Counted from the first letter of the stretch, positions 7,381-15,838 are shown. The stretch is DNA of 22,131 nucleotides from JBGTLW01 sp041743835 (GCA_041743835.1 JBGTLW010000123.1:1-22131), one strand, 5' to 3'. Made by a program: numbers and translations. Notes: a model not told the origin generated them from the sequence alone.

Positions 7381-7401
7381 GCTAAACACAAGGGATATGC
7401 A

Positions 7402-8109
7402 ATGCTGCATGTAAGTCATCTCAACTTTTCCTATGGCGGCGTCAAGGCGCTGTCGGATGTCTCGATGGTCTGCAAGCCCGGCCAGATCACCTGCGTCATG
7501 GGACGCAACGGCGTCGGAAAAACCACACTCATGCGGAACATCGTCGGGCTGCTCCGGGGTGACAGCGGTGAGATCACCCTCGACGGCAGCGGGGGCAACG
7601 GCTCACTCACCCGCGCCCCAGCAAGCCAACGCGCCAAACGCGGCATCGGCTACGTCCCGCAAGGACGCATGATCTTCCCCAAGCTCACGGTGGAAGAAAA
7701 CCTCAAGGTCGGCCTCCAGGCACGCAGCGACGGCATCAAACGCATCCCGCCCGAGGTGTACGACCTGTTCCCCATCCTCAAGGAGTTCCTCCCACGCAAC
7801 GGCGGCGACCTCTCCGGCGGTCAGCAGCAACAGCTCGCCATCGCCCGCGCGATGGTCGGAGACCCCAAGGTCCTCATCCTCGACGAACCCACCGAGGGCA
7901 TCCAGCCCAACATCATCCAGCGCATCGGCGAGGTGCTCGCGCAACTGGCGACGGAGCGCGGCATGGCTGTGGTCCTCGTCGAGCAGTACGTCGATTTTGT
8001 CCGCGAGTTCGGGCACCGGTTCTACATCATGAATCGCGGCCGGGTCGTCGCGCAGGGCGAAACCGCGGACCTCACCAAAGACATCGAACGCCAACACCTC
8101 AGCGTGTGA
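7402..8109 (+). CDS. urtE: Urea ABC transporter ATP-binding protein UrtE
   Basis: Second ATPase of the urea importer, 235 residues. Walker A GRNGVGKT at 34-41, signature LSGGQQQQLAIARAM at 137-151, Walker B VLILDEP at 157-163, and the UrtE/LivF style switch VLVEQYVDFV at 191-200. DEPTEGIQPNII is typical of UrtE. The start at 7402 is chosen because AGGGA at 7391-7395 is six bases away and MLHVSHLNFSYGG matches the family N-terminus. The frame is open upstream to 7333, but that stretch crosses a palindrome and has no family match. A short Gly/Ser/Arg-rich insert at 62-80 follows the first nucleotide-binding strand region. ureD follows closely. Confidence 0.94.
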   Translation: MLHVSHLNFSYGGVKALSDVSMVCKPGQITCVMGRNGVGKTTLMRNIVGLLRGDSGEITLDGSGGNGSLTRAPASQRAKRGIGYVPQGRMIFPKLTVEENLKVGLQARSDGIKRIPPEVYDLFPILKEFLPRNGGDLSGGQQQQLAIARAMVGDPKVLILDEPTEGIQPNIIQRIGEVLAQLATERGMAVVLVEQYVDFVREFGHRFYIMNRGRVVAQGETADLTKDIERQHLSV

Positions 8110-8160
8110 GTCACGTTGCGATCACAAGCCGCTGCGGATGAACGCGCAGATCAGCCGACC

Positions 8161-9075
8161 ATGACCACGCTCGAACTCCCCATCCCGTCGCAAATCGTAG
8201 ATGATGCGTGCATGGCGCAGGCGATGGACACTCTCAAGCCCACGGAAGACGCGGCTGGGCTGCGGGTCGGGCACGGGCTTGTTGAGGTCCAGCAGGTCAG
8301 GGGTCGAAGCGTGGTGGTGCGGGACCGTGCGACTTCGCCATTGAAACTGCTGTGCCCGATGCACGGCGGGGGCGCGGCCTGGGTTTACGCGGGCACCTTC
8401 GGTGGCGGGCTGGTCGCGGGTGATGCCATCGAGCTCGACCTCCGCGTGGGTGATGGCGCGGTCGGCGTGCTGACGACGCAAGCAGCGGGCAAAGTCTTTC
8501 ACCGCCAGGGGCAGGTCGGCTGCGAGCAGACCCTGCGTGCCAGTGTGGGCGCGGGCGGGTTGCTGGTCATCGGGCCGGACCCCGTGACGTGCTTCGCCGA
8601 CGCGCGGTATGAGCAGCATCAGACGATCGACCTGCACCCCGACGCGTCGCTGGTGCTGGTGGATTGGATGACCAGCGGCCGGGCCGCGATGGGCGAGCGC
8701 TGGGCGATGGACCGCTACATCAGCCGAAACGACATCCGCGTCGCTGGCAAGCTTGTCATCCGCGATGCGGTCCGGCTCGATGCGGGCGACGCGACGCTTG
8801 GCGGCGCGCTGGTGACCGGTGGATATCACTGCCTTGCGACCGTGATCCTGGCTGGGCCGGGGTTTGAAGAGGTTGCCGAAGGATGGGAGCGGACCATCGC
8901 GCGTGCGCCGCTTGAGAAGCGGCCGGCGGTGCTGGCGTCTGTCAGCCGGCTGCCGGATGGTATGCTGCTGAGGCTGGCCGGCCAGAGGACGCAAGACATC
9001 GCGGCCAGGCTGCACGAAGAGCTGGCGTTCCTGTCGCCGCGGCTGGGGCGTGGCTTGTGGGAGCGGAAGTGGTAA
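8161..9075 (+). CDS. ureD: Urease accessory protein UreD
   Basis: UreD (UreH) is the scaffold that binds apo-urease and helps insert nickel together with UreF and UreG. The protein shows the family pattern: SPLKLLCPMHGGGAAWVYAG, GGLVAGDAIELDLRVGDGA, TTQAAGKVFH, LLVIGPDPVTCFADARY, and LVDWMTSGRAAMGERW. The length from the ATG at 8161 is 304 residues, near the upper end of the family. The start is uncertain: a TTG at 8116 and ATGs at 8212 and 8224 are in frame, and none has a clear ribosome site. It sits between the transporter genes and the structural urease genes, so import and enzyme assembly are probably co-transcribed. Confidence 0.92.
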   Translation: MTTLELPIPSQIVDDACMAQAMDTLKPTEDAAGLRVGHGLVEVQQVRGRSVVVRDRATSPLKLLCPMHGGGAAWVYAGTFGGGLVAGDAIELDLRVGDGAVGVLTTQAAGKVFHRQGQVGCEQTLRASVGAGGLLVIGPDPVTCFADARYEQHQTIDLHPDASLVLVDWMTSGRAAMGERWAMDRYISRNDIRVAGKLVIRDAVRLDAGDATLGGALVTGGYHCLATVILAGPGFEEVAEGWERTIARAPLEKRPAVLASVSRLPDGMLLRLAGQRTQDIAARLHEELAFLSPRLGRGLWERKW

Positions 9076-9097
9076 GCGAGTTTGCTGGAGACCGACG

Positions 9098-9859
9098 ATG
9101 CACCTGACACCGCGCGAGATCGAAAAGCTCATGCTCCACAACGCCGGTGTCGTGGCGCAGAAGCGTTTGGCGCGCGGGGTTCGGCTCAACCACCCCGAGT
9201 GTGTCGCGCTGATCTGCACGGTCATCCTCGAGTTCATCCGCGATGGCAAACGCGTGGCCGAGTGCATGGACCTTGGCAGGCAGTTGCTCGGCCGCAGACA
9301 GGTCATGCCCGGCATCGCGGAGATGCTCCACGAGGTGCAGGTCGAGGGCACATTCCCCGACGGCACCAAGCTGGTCACCGTCCACCACCCCATCGCGTCG
9401 GAGGATGGCAACCTCAAGCTCGCGCTGTACGGCAGCTTCCTGCCCTTGCCGAGTGACGATGTGTGGGACCAGCCGCAGCCAGAAGAGCACGTGCCAGGCC
9501 AATGCCTCGCGCAGCAAGGCACGATCGAGCTGAACCCCGGCCGGGCCACGACCACGCTGGACGTGACCAACACCGGCGATCGGCCGGTGCAGGTGGGCAG
9601 CCATTACCACTTCATCGAGACCAACGCGGCCCTGCGGTTTGACCGCAGTGAAGCCTACGGCAAGCGGCTGGACATCCCCGCGGGTACCGCCGTGCGCTTC
9701 GAGCCGGGCGAGACCAAGCCCGTCAACCTTGTGGCGATTGCCGGGCAGCAGATCATCCGTGGCGGCAACGCGCTGGCCGACGGCCCGGTGAGCGAGCAGG
9801 GTAAACTACAAGCCCTCCAACGCATCGAGGAAGACCACTTCGCAAACGAAACCGCGTAA
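9098..9859 (+). CDS. ureAB: Fused urease gamma-beta subunit (UreA-UreB)
   Basis: Non-catalytic part of urease, which hydrolyses urea to ammonia and carbamate. Residues 1-100 are the gamma subunit (MHLTPREIEKLMLHNAGVVA; LNHPECVALICTVILEFIRDG; VMPGIAEMLHEVQVEGTFPD; HHPI). Residues 101-132 are a linker. Residues 133-232 are the beta subunit (GTIELNPGRATTTLDVTNTG; VGSHYHFIETNAALRFDR; RLDIPAGTAVRFEPGE). A 253-residue fused form is known in Helicobacter-type ureases, but most bacteria have separate UreA and UreB. GGAG at 9087-9090 lies seven bases before the ATG and fixes the start. It starts 22 bases after ureD and is followed by a small His-rich gene before ureC. Confidence 0.95.
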   Translation: MHLTPREIEKLMLHNAGVVAQKRLARGVRLNHPECVALICTVILEFIRDGKRVAECMDLGRQLLGRRQVMPGIAEMLHEVQVEGTFPDGTKLVTVHHPIASEDGNLKLALYGSFLPLPSDDVWDQPQPEEHVPGQCLAQQGTIELNPGRATTTLDVTNTGDRPVQVGSHYHFIETNAALRFDRSEAYGKRLDIPAGTAVRFEPGETKPVNLVAIAGQQIIRGGNALADGPVSEQGKLQALQRIEEDHFANETA

Positions 9860-9923
9860 GCCCATGATCCGAAGCCGCGGACAATCATCCCTCGGCCACA
9901 AACTCACCCACACCAAGGACCCC

Positions 9924-10136
9924 ATGATGAAAACCTTCTTCACCCTCTTCACGACCTGCCTGATCGCCGCCCCGGCGCTGGCGCACCCCGGCCACGACCA
10001 TGCCGGGGCTCCCGGCGGTGAGCAGCACCACCTGCTGTGGATCGGACTGGCCATCGCCGCGATCGCAGCCGTCTGCCTCGCTGTATCACGGAGGGCACGG
10101 AGTCGCAGAGGCACAGAGAAAAGCGGGCATCAATAG
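9924..10136 (+). CDS. Small His-rich membrane or periplasmic protein between urease genes
   Basis: About 70 residues. A signal peptide (MMKTFFTLFTTCLIAAPALA) is followed by HPGHDHAGAPGGEQHH, a cluster of six histidines and an Asp suited to binding nickel or another metal. One transmembrane helix follows (LLWIGLAIAAIAAVCLAV) and then a basic tail. AAGGA at 9915-9919 supports either of the tandem ATGs at 9924 and 9927. The last 16 or so residues (RRARSRRGTEKSGHQ region) are encoded by the left arm of an interspersed inverted repeat, so the original C-terminus may have been lost. The signal peptide plus HPGH start recalls the N-terminus of HupE/UreJ nickel transporters, so it may be a shortened relative. 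This is inference; no family was recognised. Confidence 0.6.
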   Translation: MMKTFFTLFTTCLIAAPALAHPGHDHAGAPGGEQHHLLWIGLAIAAIAAVCLAVSRRARSRRGTEKSGHQ

Positions 10137-10220
10137 TAAGCATCCAGCCGGCAACGGGGCGGGTTTGGAGCTATGCATTCCATCCATGGTCTTCCTCTGT
10201 GCCTCCGTGGTTTCCGTGAT
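10085..10220. repeat. Imperfect inverted repeat, MITE-like, before ureC
   Basis: The left arm (10085-10111) and right arm (10194-10220) are 27 bases each and match as inverted copies at 22 positions. The arms carry the CACGGAG...CAGAGG theme seen in interspersed palindromic elements of many GC-rich genomes. The 82-base centre carries no gene. The right arm ends 31 bases before the ureC ATG; the left arm codes the end of the small His-rich protein. Confidence 0.75.
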
Positions 10221-10251
10221 GGCCTTGATTGAAAGTGTGTCGGAGTAAGCC

Positions 10252-11979
10252 ATGACCTACAAGATGCCCCGCGAGGCGTACGCCCAGATGTTCGGCCCGA
10301 CCACGGGCGATCTGCTCCGGCTAGGCGACACGTCGCTGTTCCTGCGCGTCGAGAAAGACCTCACTGCCTACGGCGACGAGTGCAAGTTCGGCGGCGGCAA
10401 GGTGCTCCGCGAGGGCATGGGCCAACAGGCCAAGCCCGTCGGCAGCAACCTCGACGACACGCTCGACTACGTCATCACCAACGCGCTGATCGTGGACTAC
10501 ACCGGCATCTACAAGGCGGATGTCGGCATCAAGGCGGGCATCATCAGCGCGATCGGCAAAGCGGGCAACCCCGATGTCATGGCCAACGTCACGCCGGGTA
10601 TGGTTGTCGGCGTCGGCACCGAGGCGATCGCGGGCGAGGGGCTGATCCTCACCGCCGGGGGCTTCGATTCGCACGTGCATTACATCTGCCCGCAACTCGC
10701 CGACGAAGCCATCGCCTCGGGCCTGACCACGATGGTCGGCGGCGGGACGGGGCCGGCCACCGGCACATGCGCCACCACCTGTACCCCCGGCGCACGCAAC
10801 ATCGAGATGATGCTCCGCGCGACCGACAGCCTGCCGCTGAACTTTGGATTCCTTGCCAAGGGGAACACGGCGCTGCCCGGCGGGCTGGCCGAGCAGGTCA
10901 CCGCCGGGGCCTGTGGCTTCAAGCTCCACGAAGACTGGGGCACCACGCCCGCGGCGATCGACTGCTGCCTCGGCGTCGCGGACGACATGGATGTGCAGGT
11001 CGCCATCCACACCGACACGCTCAACGAGTCGGGGTTCGTCGAGGCGTCGATCAAGGCCTTCGGCGGACGCACGATCCACACCTACCACACCGAAGGCGCT
11101 GGCGGCGGGCACGCTCCGGACATCATCAAGGTCTGCGGCCAGCCCAACGTGCTGCCCTCGTCCACCAACCCCACCCGGCCGGTCACCGTGAACACCATCG
11201 ATGAGCACCTGGACATGCTCATGGTGTGCCACCACCTGGACAAGAACCTGCCGGAGGACGTGGCCTTTGCCGAGAGCCGGATCCGTGGCGAGACGATCGC
11301 CGCGGAAGACATCCTCCACGACCTGGGCGCGTTCTCGATCATGGGCAGCGATGCGCAGGCGATGGGTCGCGTCGGCGAAGTCATCACACGCACGTGGCAG
11401 ACCGCCAGCAAGATGAAAGACCAGCGCGGCACGCTGGCGGGCGATTCCTCGGCCGGGGGGGATAACGCGCGCATCAGCCGCTACATCGCCAAGTACACCA
11501 TCAACCCCGCGATCGCGCACGGCATGTCGCACCTCATCGGGAGCATCGAGGTCGGCAAGCTGGCGGACCTGGTGCTGTGGAAGCCCGCGATGTTTGGCGC
11601 GAAGCCCGAGATCGTCATCAAGGGCGGGCACATCGCGTGGGCGCAGATGGGCGACCCCAACGCGTCGATCCCCACACCCCAGCCGGTGTTCATGCGCCCG
11701 ATGTTCGGGGCACTGGGCAAGGCGCTGGGGCCGTGCGCCATCTCGTTCGTGAGTCAGGCGGCCATGTCCACCGGCACGGCGGCGGGCTACGGCCTGAGCA
11801 AGCGCATCGAGCCGGTGCGACGCTGCCGGGGCATCGGCAAGGCCGACATGAAGCTCAACGATGCGCTCCCCGTGATCGACGTGGACCCCGAAACCTACCG
11901 CGTCACCGCCGACGGCCAGGAGTTGACCTGCGCCCCCGCGCAAACACTGCCGCTCGCGCAGCGATACTTCCTGTTCTGA
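10252..11979 (+). CDS. ureC: Urease alpha subunit UreC
   Basis: Catalytic subunit of urease, 575 residues, cytoplasmic. All active-site residues are present, each offset by +7 from the Klebsiella numbering: His141 and His143 (HVHYICPQ), carbamylated Lys224 (GFKLHEDWG), His253 (AIHTDTLNESG), His279 (TYHTEGAGGGHAPD), the mobile-flap Cys326-His327 (MVCHHLD) and Asp367 (SIMGSDAQAMGR). The N-terminus MTYKMPREAYAQMFGPTTGD is typical. GGAG at 10242-10245 is six bases before the ATG. It is separated from ureAB by the small His-rich gene and an inverted repeat, giving a 392-base gap that is unusual for normally adjacent subunit genes. It should encode an active nickel enzyme. Confidence 0.98.
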   Translation: MTYKMPREAYAQMFGPTTGDLLRLGDTSLFLRVEKDLTAYGDECKFGGGKVLREGMGQQAKPVGSNLDDTLDYVITNALIVDYTGIYKADVGIKAGIISAIGKAGNPDVMANVTPGMVVGVGTEAIAGEGLILTAGGFDSHVHYICPQLADEAIASGLTTMVGGGTGPATGTCATTCTPGARNIEMMLRATDSLPLNFGFLAKGNTALPGGLAEQVTAGACGFKLHEDWGTTPAAIDCCLGVADDMDVQVAIHTDTLNESGFVEASIKAFGGRTIHTYHTEGAGGGHAPDIIKVCGQPNVLPSSTNPTRPVTVNTIDEHLDMLMVCHHLDKNLPEDVAFAESRIRGETIAAEDILHDLGAFSIMGSDAQAMGRVGEVITRTWQTASKMKDQRGTLAGDSSAGGDNARISRYIAKYTINPAIAHGMSHLIGSIEVGKLADLVLWKPAMFGAKPEIVIKGGHIAWAQMGDPNASIPTPQPVFMRPMFGALGKALGPCAISFVSQAAMSTGTAAGYGLSKRIEPVRRCRGIGKADMKLNDALPVIDVDPETYRVTADGQELTCAPAQTLPLAQRYFLF

Positions 11980-11996
11980 CCCCCGATTGTTTCACC

Positions 11997-12025
11997 TTGA
12001 ACCGCCCACGCCCCGCGCCTAGAGT
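11997..12025 (+). promoter_or_regulatory. Possible sigma-70 promoter for the 609-residue gene
   Basis: TTGAAC (11997-12002) and TAGAGT (12020-12025) are 17 bases apart, each matching four of six consensus bases. It lies 18 bases after the ureC stop and 44 before the TTG start, so the next gene may be transcribed independently of urease. Confidence 0.45.
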
Positions 12026-12053
12026 CACCACACAAACTACGGCCCCACGCCAC

Positions 12054-12060
12054 AAGGAGG
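12054..12060 (+). promoter_or_regulatory. Ribosome-binding site fixing a TTG start
   Basis: AAGGAGG is the strongest Shine-Dalgarno match nearby. It is eight bases before the TTG at 12069 and only two before the GTG at 12063, so TTG is the preferred start. Confidence 0.65.
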
Positions 12061-12068
12061 CTGTGATT

Positions 12069-13898
12069 TTGAACCAGCACCTCACCACCGCCCGCGATTC
12101 AACTTCCGAAGAAAGGGAAACACAACCGCCCGCAGAGGCGCAGCCGCCCCGTGATGAGGCTGCGCCACACGCGACTGACGTTGAAGCCGGAGCGGACCCG
12201 TGGGAGCCGTTCCCCGAGATCGACCTGCGGCAGTTGATCCGCATGACCGACGACACCGGCATGTACCAGCACGCGGTGCATGGTGTGCCGGACCCCAACC
12301 ACGGCTACTGCATCGACGACAACGCCCGCGCCCTGATCGCGGCGCTGCTCCATGCGCAGTTGCATGGCCACGACGAGCGGGTGGTGCCGCTGACGCGCTA
12401 CCTGGGGTTCCTCACCTACGCCTACAACGAAGAGACCGGCCGATTCCGCAACTTCATGGGCTACGACCGCCACTGGCTGGAGGCCGAGGGCAGCAAGGAC
12501 AGCCAGGCCCGCACGCTCTGGGCGCTGGGCCTTACGATCGACCTCGCGCCCAAGTCCGACGTGCGCGAGCTGGCGCAGAATGTGTTTCTCCGTGCCTTGC
12601 CTGCGGTCGATGACTTTGCGTACATCCGCTCGTGGGCGTTCACGCTGATCGGGCTGGACCGGTTCCTCGCGTTTGACCCCGAGCACCGCCAGTGCCGCGA
12701 CCTGCGCGCGAAGCTCGCGGGCCAGTTGTTTGATCGATGGAGGGCAGAGTCCAGCGATGCCTGGCCGTGGTGGGATGAGATGGTCACGTATGACAACGCC
12801 AAGCTGTGCCAGGCGCTAATCTTGTCCGGCGTCGGGCTCCAGCGGCAGGACATGGTGGACGCGGGCCTCACAGCCGTGCGCTGGTTGCTCGAACAGCAAA
12901 CCGTCACCGACAACCACGGGCAGACACACCTGTCCATCATCGGCAACGCGGGCTGGCTCCGACGTGGCCAGGCCCGCGCGGTCTTCGATCAGCAGCCGCT
13001 GGAGGCTTACGCGCTGGCCGACGCGTGCCTCTGTGCCGCACGCATCGTGGGCGACCCGGCCGAGGCACGCGCGTGGGCGGACCGCGCGTGGTGGTGTTAC
13101 GAGTGGTTCATCGGGCGAAACGACCTGGGCGTGTCGCTCTACCACGCAGACACCGGCGGGTGTCAGGACGGCCTCCAGCCCCACGGTGCGAACAAGAACC
13201 AGGGCGCAGAATCCATCCTCGCGTACCTGCTCACCGTGCTCGAACTCCACCGCTACCGCCGAGAAACCCTCGAACGCAGCACGCAGTCGTTTGCGACGCA
13301 CGAGGACGCCATGCGCATGCCCTCGGAACGCGCGTGGGTTGCGGGCCTGATCCCCAGGATCGAGGCCGGCCTGCGCGAACGGCTGCCCGATAGCGCGGGG
13401 ATTCACATCAGCGAGCAGCACCGACTGCCCTACACCCACGCGATCGATCATTATCAGGGCCACGAGGACCGGCCCGTGCCCAGCCCGACGCGTAACTACG
13501 CCACCGACATCCTGGTCCGCGAGGTGCGGGGCGACCGCTGGACGCCGCGCGTGGTCATCGAGGCCAAGCTCGGCCAGGTCACCACGCACGACGCGCTGAC
13601 GTACAGCGCCAAGGCCGCGACCCACAAGCAGATCCACCCGTACCTGCGCTATGGCATCCTCATCGGGGCCTGGGGCAAGACCGCCCTGCCGCCGCGCCTG
13701 CTGCATCACGGCGAACACTTCGACTTCATGATGTGCTGGCCCGAGTTGGAGCCGGACAGTGAGTTGTGGGACACATGGCTCGCTGTGCTCGCGGCAGAAG
13801 TGGTCGCCTCACGCCAGACCCAGAAGCTGCTCACCCGTGGCGGCGATCCCGGGCAGGCCACGTACCGACTCATCCACCGCCAACTGCGGCTGGAGTAA
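12069..13898 (+). CDS. (Alpha/alpha)6-barrel-like protein fused to a PD-(D/E)XK nuclease-like domain
   Basis: A 609-residue protein from the TTG at 12069. Residues 1-45 are a Glu/Pro-rich, probably disordered lead. Residues 46-405 are helical and resemble the (alpha/alpha)6 domain often found next to glycosyltransferases and mannoside-processing enzymes: LIRMTDDTGMYQHAVHGVPD (56-75), HGYCIDDNARALIAAL (78-93), WLEAEGSKDSQARTLWALG (136-154), WPWWDEMVTYDNAKL (232-246), PHGANKNQGAESILAYL (371-387). Residues 475-535 look like a restriction-endonuclease core: YATDILV with Asp480, then VVIEAK with Glu498 and Lys500, then SAKAATHKQIHPYLRYGILI. The substrate of either half is unknown. The frame is open further upstream into ureC, but that part is a shadow of ureC. 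Neighbours to the right are glycosyltransferases, supporting a glycan-related first half. No signal peptide is seen. Confidence 0.78.
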   Translation: MNQHLTTARDSTSEERETQPPAEAQPPRDEAAPHATDVEAGADPWEPFPEIDLRQLIRMTDDTGMYQHAVHGVPDPNHGYCIDDNARALIAALLHAQLHGHDERVVPLTRYLGFLTYAYNEETGRFRNFMGYDRHWLEAEGSKDSQARTLWALGLTIDLAPKSDVRELAQNVFLRALPAVDDFAYIRSWAFTLIGLDRFLAFDPEHRQCRDLRAKLAGQLFDRWRAESSDAWPWWDEMVTYDNAKLCQALILSGVGLQRQDMVDAGLTAVRWLLEQQTVTDNHGQTHLSIIGNAGWLRRGQARAVFDQQPLEAYALADACLCAARIVGDPAEARAWADRAWWCYEWFIGRNDLGVSLYHADTGGCQDGLQPHGANKNQGAESILAYLLTVLELHRYRRETLERSTQSFATHEDAMRMPSERAWVAGLIPRIEAGLRERLPDSAGIHISEQHRLPYTHAIDHYQGHEDRPVPSPTRNYATDILVREVRGDRWTPRVVIEAKLGQVTTHDALTYSAKAATHKQIHPYLRYGILIGAWGKTALPPRLLHHGEHFDFMMCWPELEPDSELWDTWLAVLAAEVVASRQTQKLLTRGGDPGQATYRLIHRQLRLE

Positions 13899-13951
13899 TG
13901 CGCATCACGGGGCGCACACGAGCGCCGCTTTGGCCGGGGCGATTGGCTGCC

Positions 13952-13969
13952 TGACCGTTGCAACCGTCA
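13952..13969. repeat. 18-bp near-perfect palindrome
   Basis: TGACCGTTGCAACCGTCA is symmetric except for one pair. It lies in the 190-base gap between the fusion gene and the membrane glycosyltransferase-like gene, about 120 bases before the latter, and could be an operator. No regulator is nearby. Confidence 0.3.
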
Positions 13970-14088
13970 AGGCTTGCCGCGACACCTTGCGTACGTGTGG
14001 ATTGGGCTGGCCCCGCGCGGCTGGGATTTGGATAGTTCATCGACGCCGGTGTCCGATCCCGACCAACCCCCGACGCGAGGCCCGCACT

Positions 14089-15708
14089 GTGTACCTGCAC
14101 AATCAATTGGAATCGCCCGCAGCCGACTTGACCGGCTCGGGGTTTGGCGGGCTCAGCCCGTCCTACGTCACCTCGCCCAAGGTGCTGGAGCTGGCCGAGC
14201 CCAACACCGCCTTCCGCATCGCGATGGGCTGGCTCGCGCTGGTGGTCGCGTCGGCGGTGGTGCTTCGGTTGCTTATGTTCGCGCTGGGTCCCGCGGCCGT
14301 CGCAGAACGCGCCCTCACCGATGACGCGCCGCTGCGAGCCCACCTCGCGAGCCAACTGCTCAACGTCCAGACCTTCGGCTATGACGCAGCGGACCCGGCC
14401 GCCACGTCGCCGGGCATGCGCCAGAGCGTGATCAATCTGCGCAGCTCCGCGGGGCAGTTGGAAGCGCCGCAGGGTGCGCTGCAACCAGAAGTTTATGAGG
14501 TCCCCGGCTATGCGATCATGCTCGGGCTTGTGGATGCGGCCGGGGGGCCGACGGCCTGGCTCCTGGTCATCCAGTGTGCGCTGTCGGCCGTGTCCGCGGC
14601 GCTGGTGTATGGCATCGTGTTCAATCTGCTGAGGAAGCCCGTCCCGGCGCTGGTGGCTGCGGCCATCGTCGCGGCACACCCGGCTCTGGTCGTCGCGCCG
14701 CTTTCGCTGTCTGATGATGTGCTGTTTGTCACGCTGCTGCTGCTTGGGCTTTATGGGGCATCACGGCACACCACGCCCATGGCCATCGTGGGCGGGTTGG
14801 CGTTGTCGGCCGCGGTGCTGGTTCGGCCGATCTCGATTTTCGTCGGCCCGGCGATCGGGCTGTGGATGGTGCTCGGGGATCGCAAGGCCAGCACGCTGGG
14901 CTGCGCGATGACCGTGGCGGTGATGAGCGTCGCGGGGCCGGCGATGTGGATGGCACGCAACCACATGGTGGGCTTCGGCACCCGGCTAAGCAGCGCCCCC
15001 ACCGCAGCACTCGCGCAGACCGCCGCCAAGGTCGAGGCCTCCGCGCTGGGACTCCCAGCCCCCGAAGGCGACACCCTGCCCGCGATGTTTCTCAATGGTC
15101 AACAGGGCGACGATGTGCTCGCGTCCATCCACGACACAAGCCTGCACACACTCAAGGAGCACCCGCTGGAACTCGGCGCGGTCATGAGCAAGACGGCCAT
15201 GCACCTGCTGACCGATCACCGGGTCGATGCGCTGTACCACGCGATGGGCCTGACCTATACGCCCGGCGGTGTAGCGGACGCGTTCCGTGGTGACAAGGTC
15301 ATCATGCCCCCGCAGAGTGCCGAGGCCCGCTCCGTGGGCTATCTATCGACGGGGTGGCTGGTGCTGAATGTGGTGCTGCTGCTGTGGGCCATGCTCGGGT
15401 TGGCGACGATGGCTGGGCGGCGACAGGGCCAGCTTCTGCTGCTCGTCGCGGCTGGGCTTGTGTATCTGGTGTTCCAGGCGACGGGCTATGGCGTGGCGAT
15501 GTGGCAACCGGTCGCGCTGGTGTTCGCGGCGATGGCGTGCGGGGCTGTGTTCGCGCGGTCGCCCAGGCAGTTCAAGGTGAAGAAGGAGAAGCAGCCCAAG
15601 AAGTCGCGTGCGGAGAAGCGGGCGGAGAAGGTGTTTGATCTGGAAGCAGAGCCCGCGTTCGTCACGCCGGCGGACCAGCGGCCGGGCCTGGCTTCGCGGC
15701 CGATCTAG
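14089..15708 (+). CDS. Polytopic membrane protein, GT-C type glycosyltransferase-like
   Basis: A 539-residue integral membrane protein starting at GTG 14089, with GCGAGG at 14075-14080 as a fair ribosome site. After a 40-residue cytoplasmic lead come many hydrophobic segments, for example MGWLALVVASAVVLRLLMFA, LVYGIVFNLL, LVAAAIVAAHPALVVAPL, MAIVGGLALSAAVLVRPISI and LLLVAAGLVYLVF. The first large external loop ends with PEVYEVPGYAIMLG, like the Pro-Gly-Tyr stretch of ArnT/PMT (GT39) and related GT-C enzymes. These use lipid-linked sugars on the outer face of the inner membrane. The C-terminus is a Lys-rich cytoplasmic tail (QFKVKKEKQPKKSRAEKRAE). Acceptor and sugar are unknown. It lies between two glycan-related genes. 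The frame is open upstream to 13759 but overlaps the previous gene there. Confidence 0.72.
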   Translation: MYLHNQLESPAADLTGSGFGGLSPSYVTSPKVLELAEPNTAFRIAMGWLALVVASAVVLRLLMFALGPAAVAERALTDDAPLRAHLASQLLNVQTFGYDAADPAATSPGMRQSVINLRSSAGQLEAPQGALQPEVYEVPGYAIMLGLVDAAGGPTAWLLVIQCALSAVSAALVYGIVFNLLRKPVPALVAAAIVAAHPALVVAPLSLSDDVLFVTLLLLGLYGASRHTTPMAIVGGLALSAAVLVRPISIFVGPAIGLWMVLGDRKASTLGCAMTVAVMSVAGPAMWMARNHMVGFGTRLSSAPTAALAQTAAKVEASALGLPAPEGDTLPAMFLNGQQGDDVLASIHDTSLHTLKEHPLELGAVMSKTAMHLLTDHRVDALYHAMGLTYTPGGVADAFRGDKVIMPPQSAEARSVGYLSTGWLVLNVVLLLWAMLGLATMAGRRQGQLLLLVAAGLVYLVFQATGYGVAMWQPVALVFAAMACGAVFARSPRQFKVKKEKQPKKSRAEKRAEKVFDLEAEPAFVTPADQRPGLASRPI

Positions 15709-15838
15709 CGGGGCGGGGGGGCCGCAGCGCGTTATCGGGCGCATCGGATCGGTGGGCTGTAACGGCTGGGCAAAAATTTCCTGTTGCGCGATTAAGTCGC
15801 CATCCGCTAACCCCGATGAGTGGTGGGGTGAGGGGAAC

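Noticed and set aside
8122..9573. 483-codon minus-strand frame
   Set aside because: Antisense to ureD and ureAB, both of which have clear family motifs.
10000..10248. 82-codon frame between ureAB and ureC
   Set aside because: Overlaps the His-rich gene in another frame and is built largely from the inverted repeat.
10321..11943. 540-codon minus-strand frame
   Set aside because: Antisense to ureC, whose active-site residues are all present.
11577..12068. Upstream extension of the 609-residue gene
   Set aside because: It overlaps the 3' end of ureC in another frame; a strong ribosome site at 12054 marks the true start.
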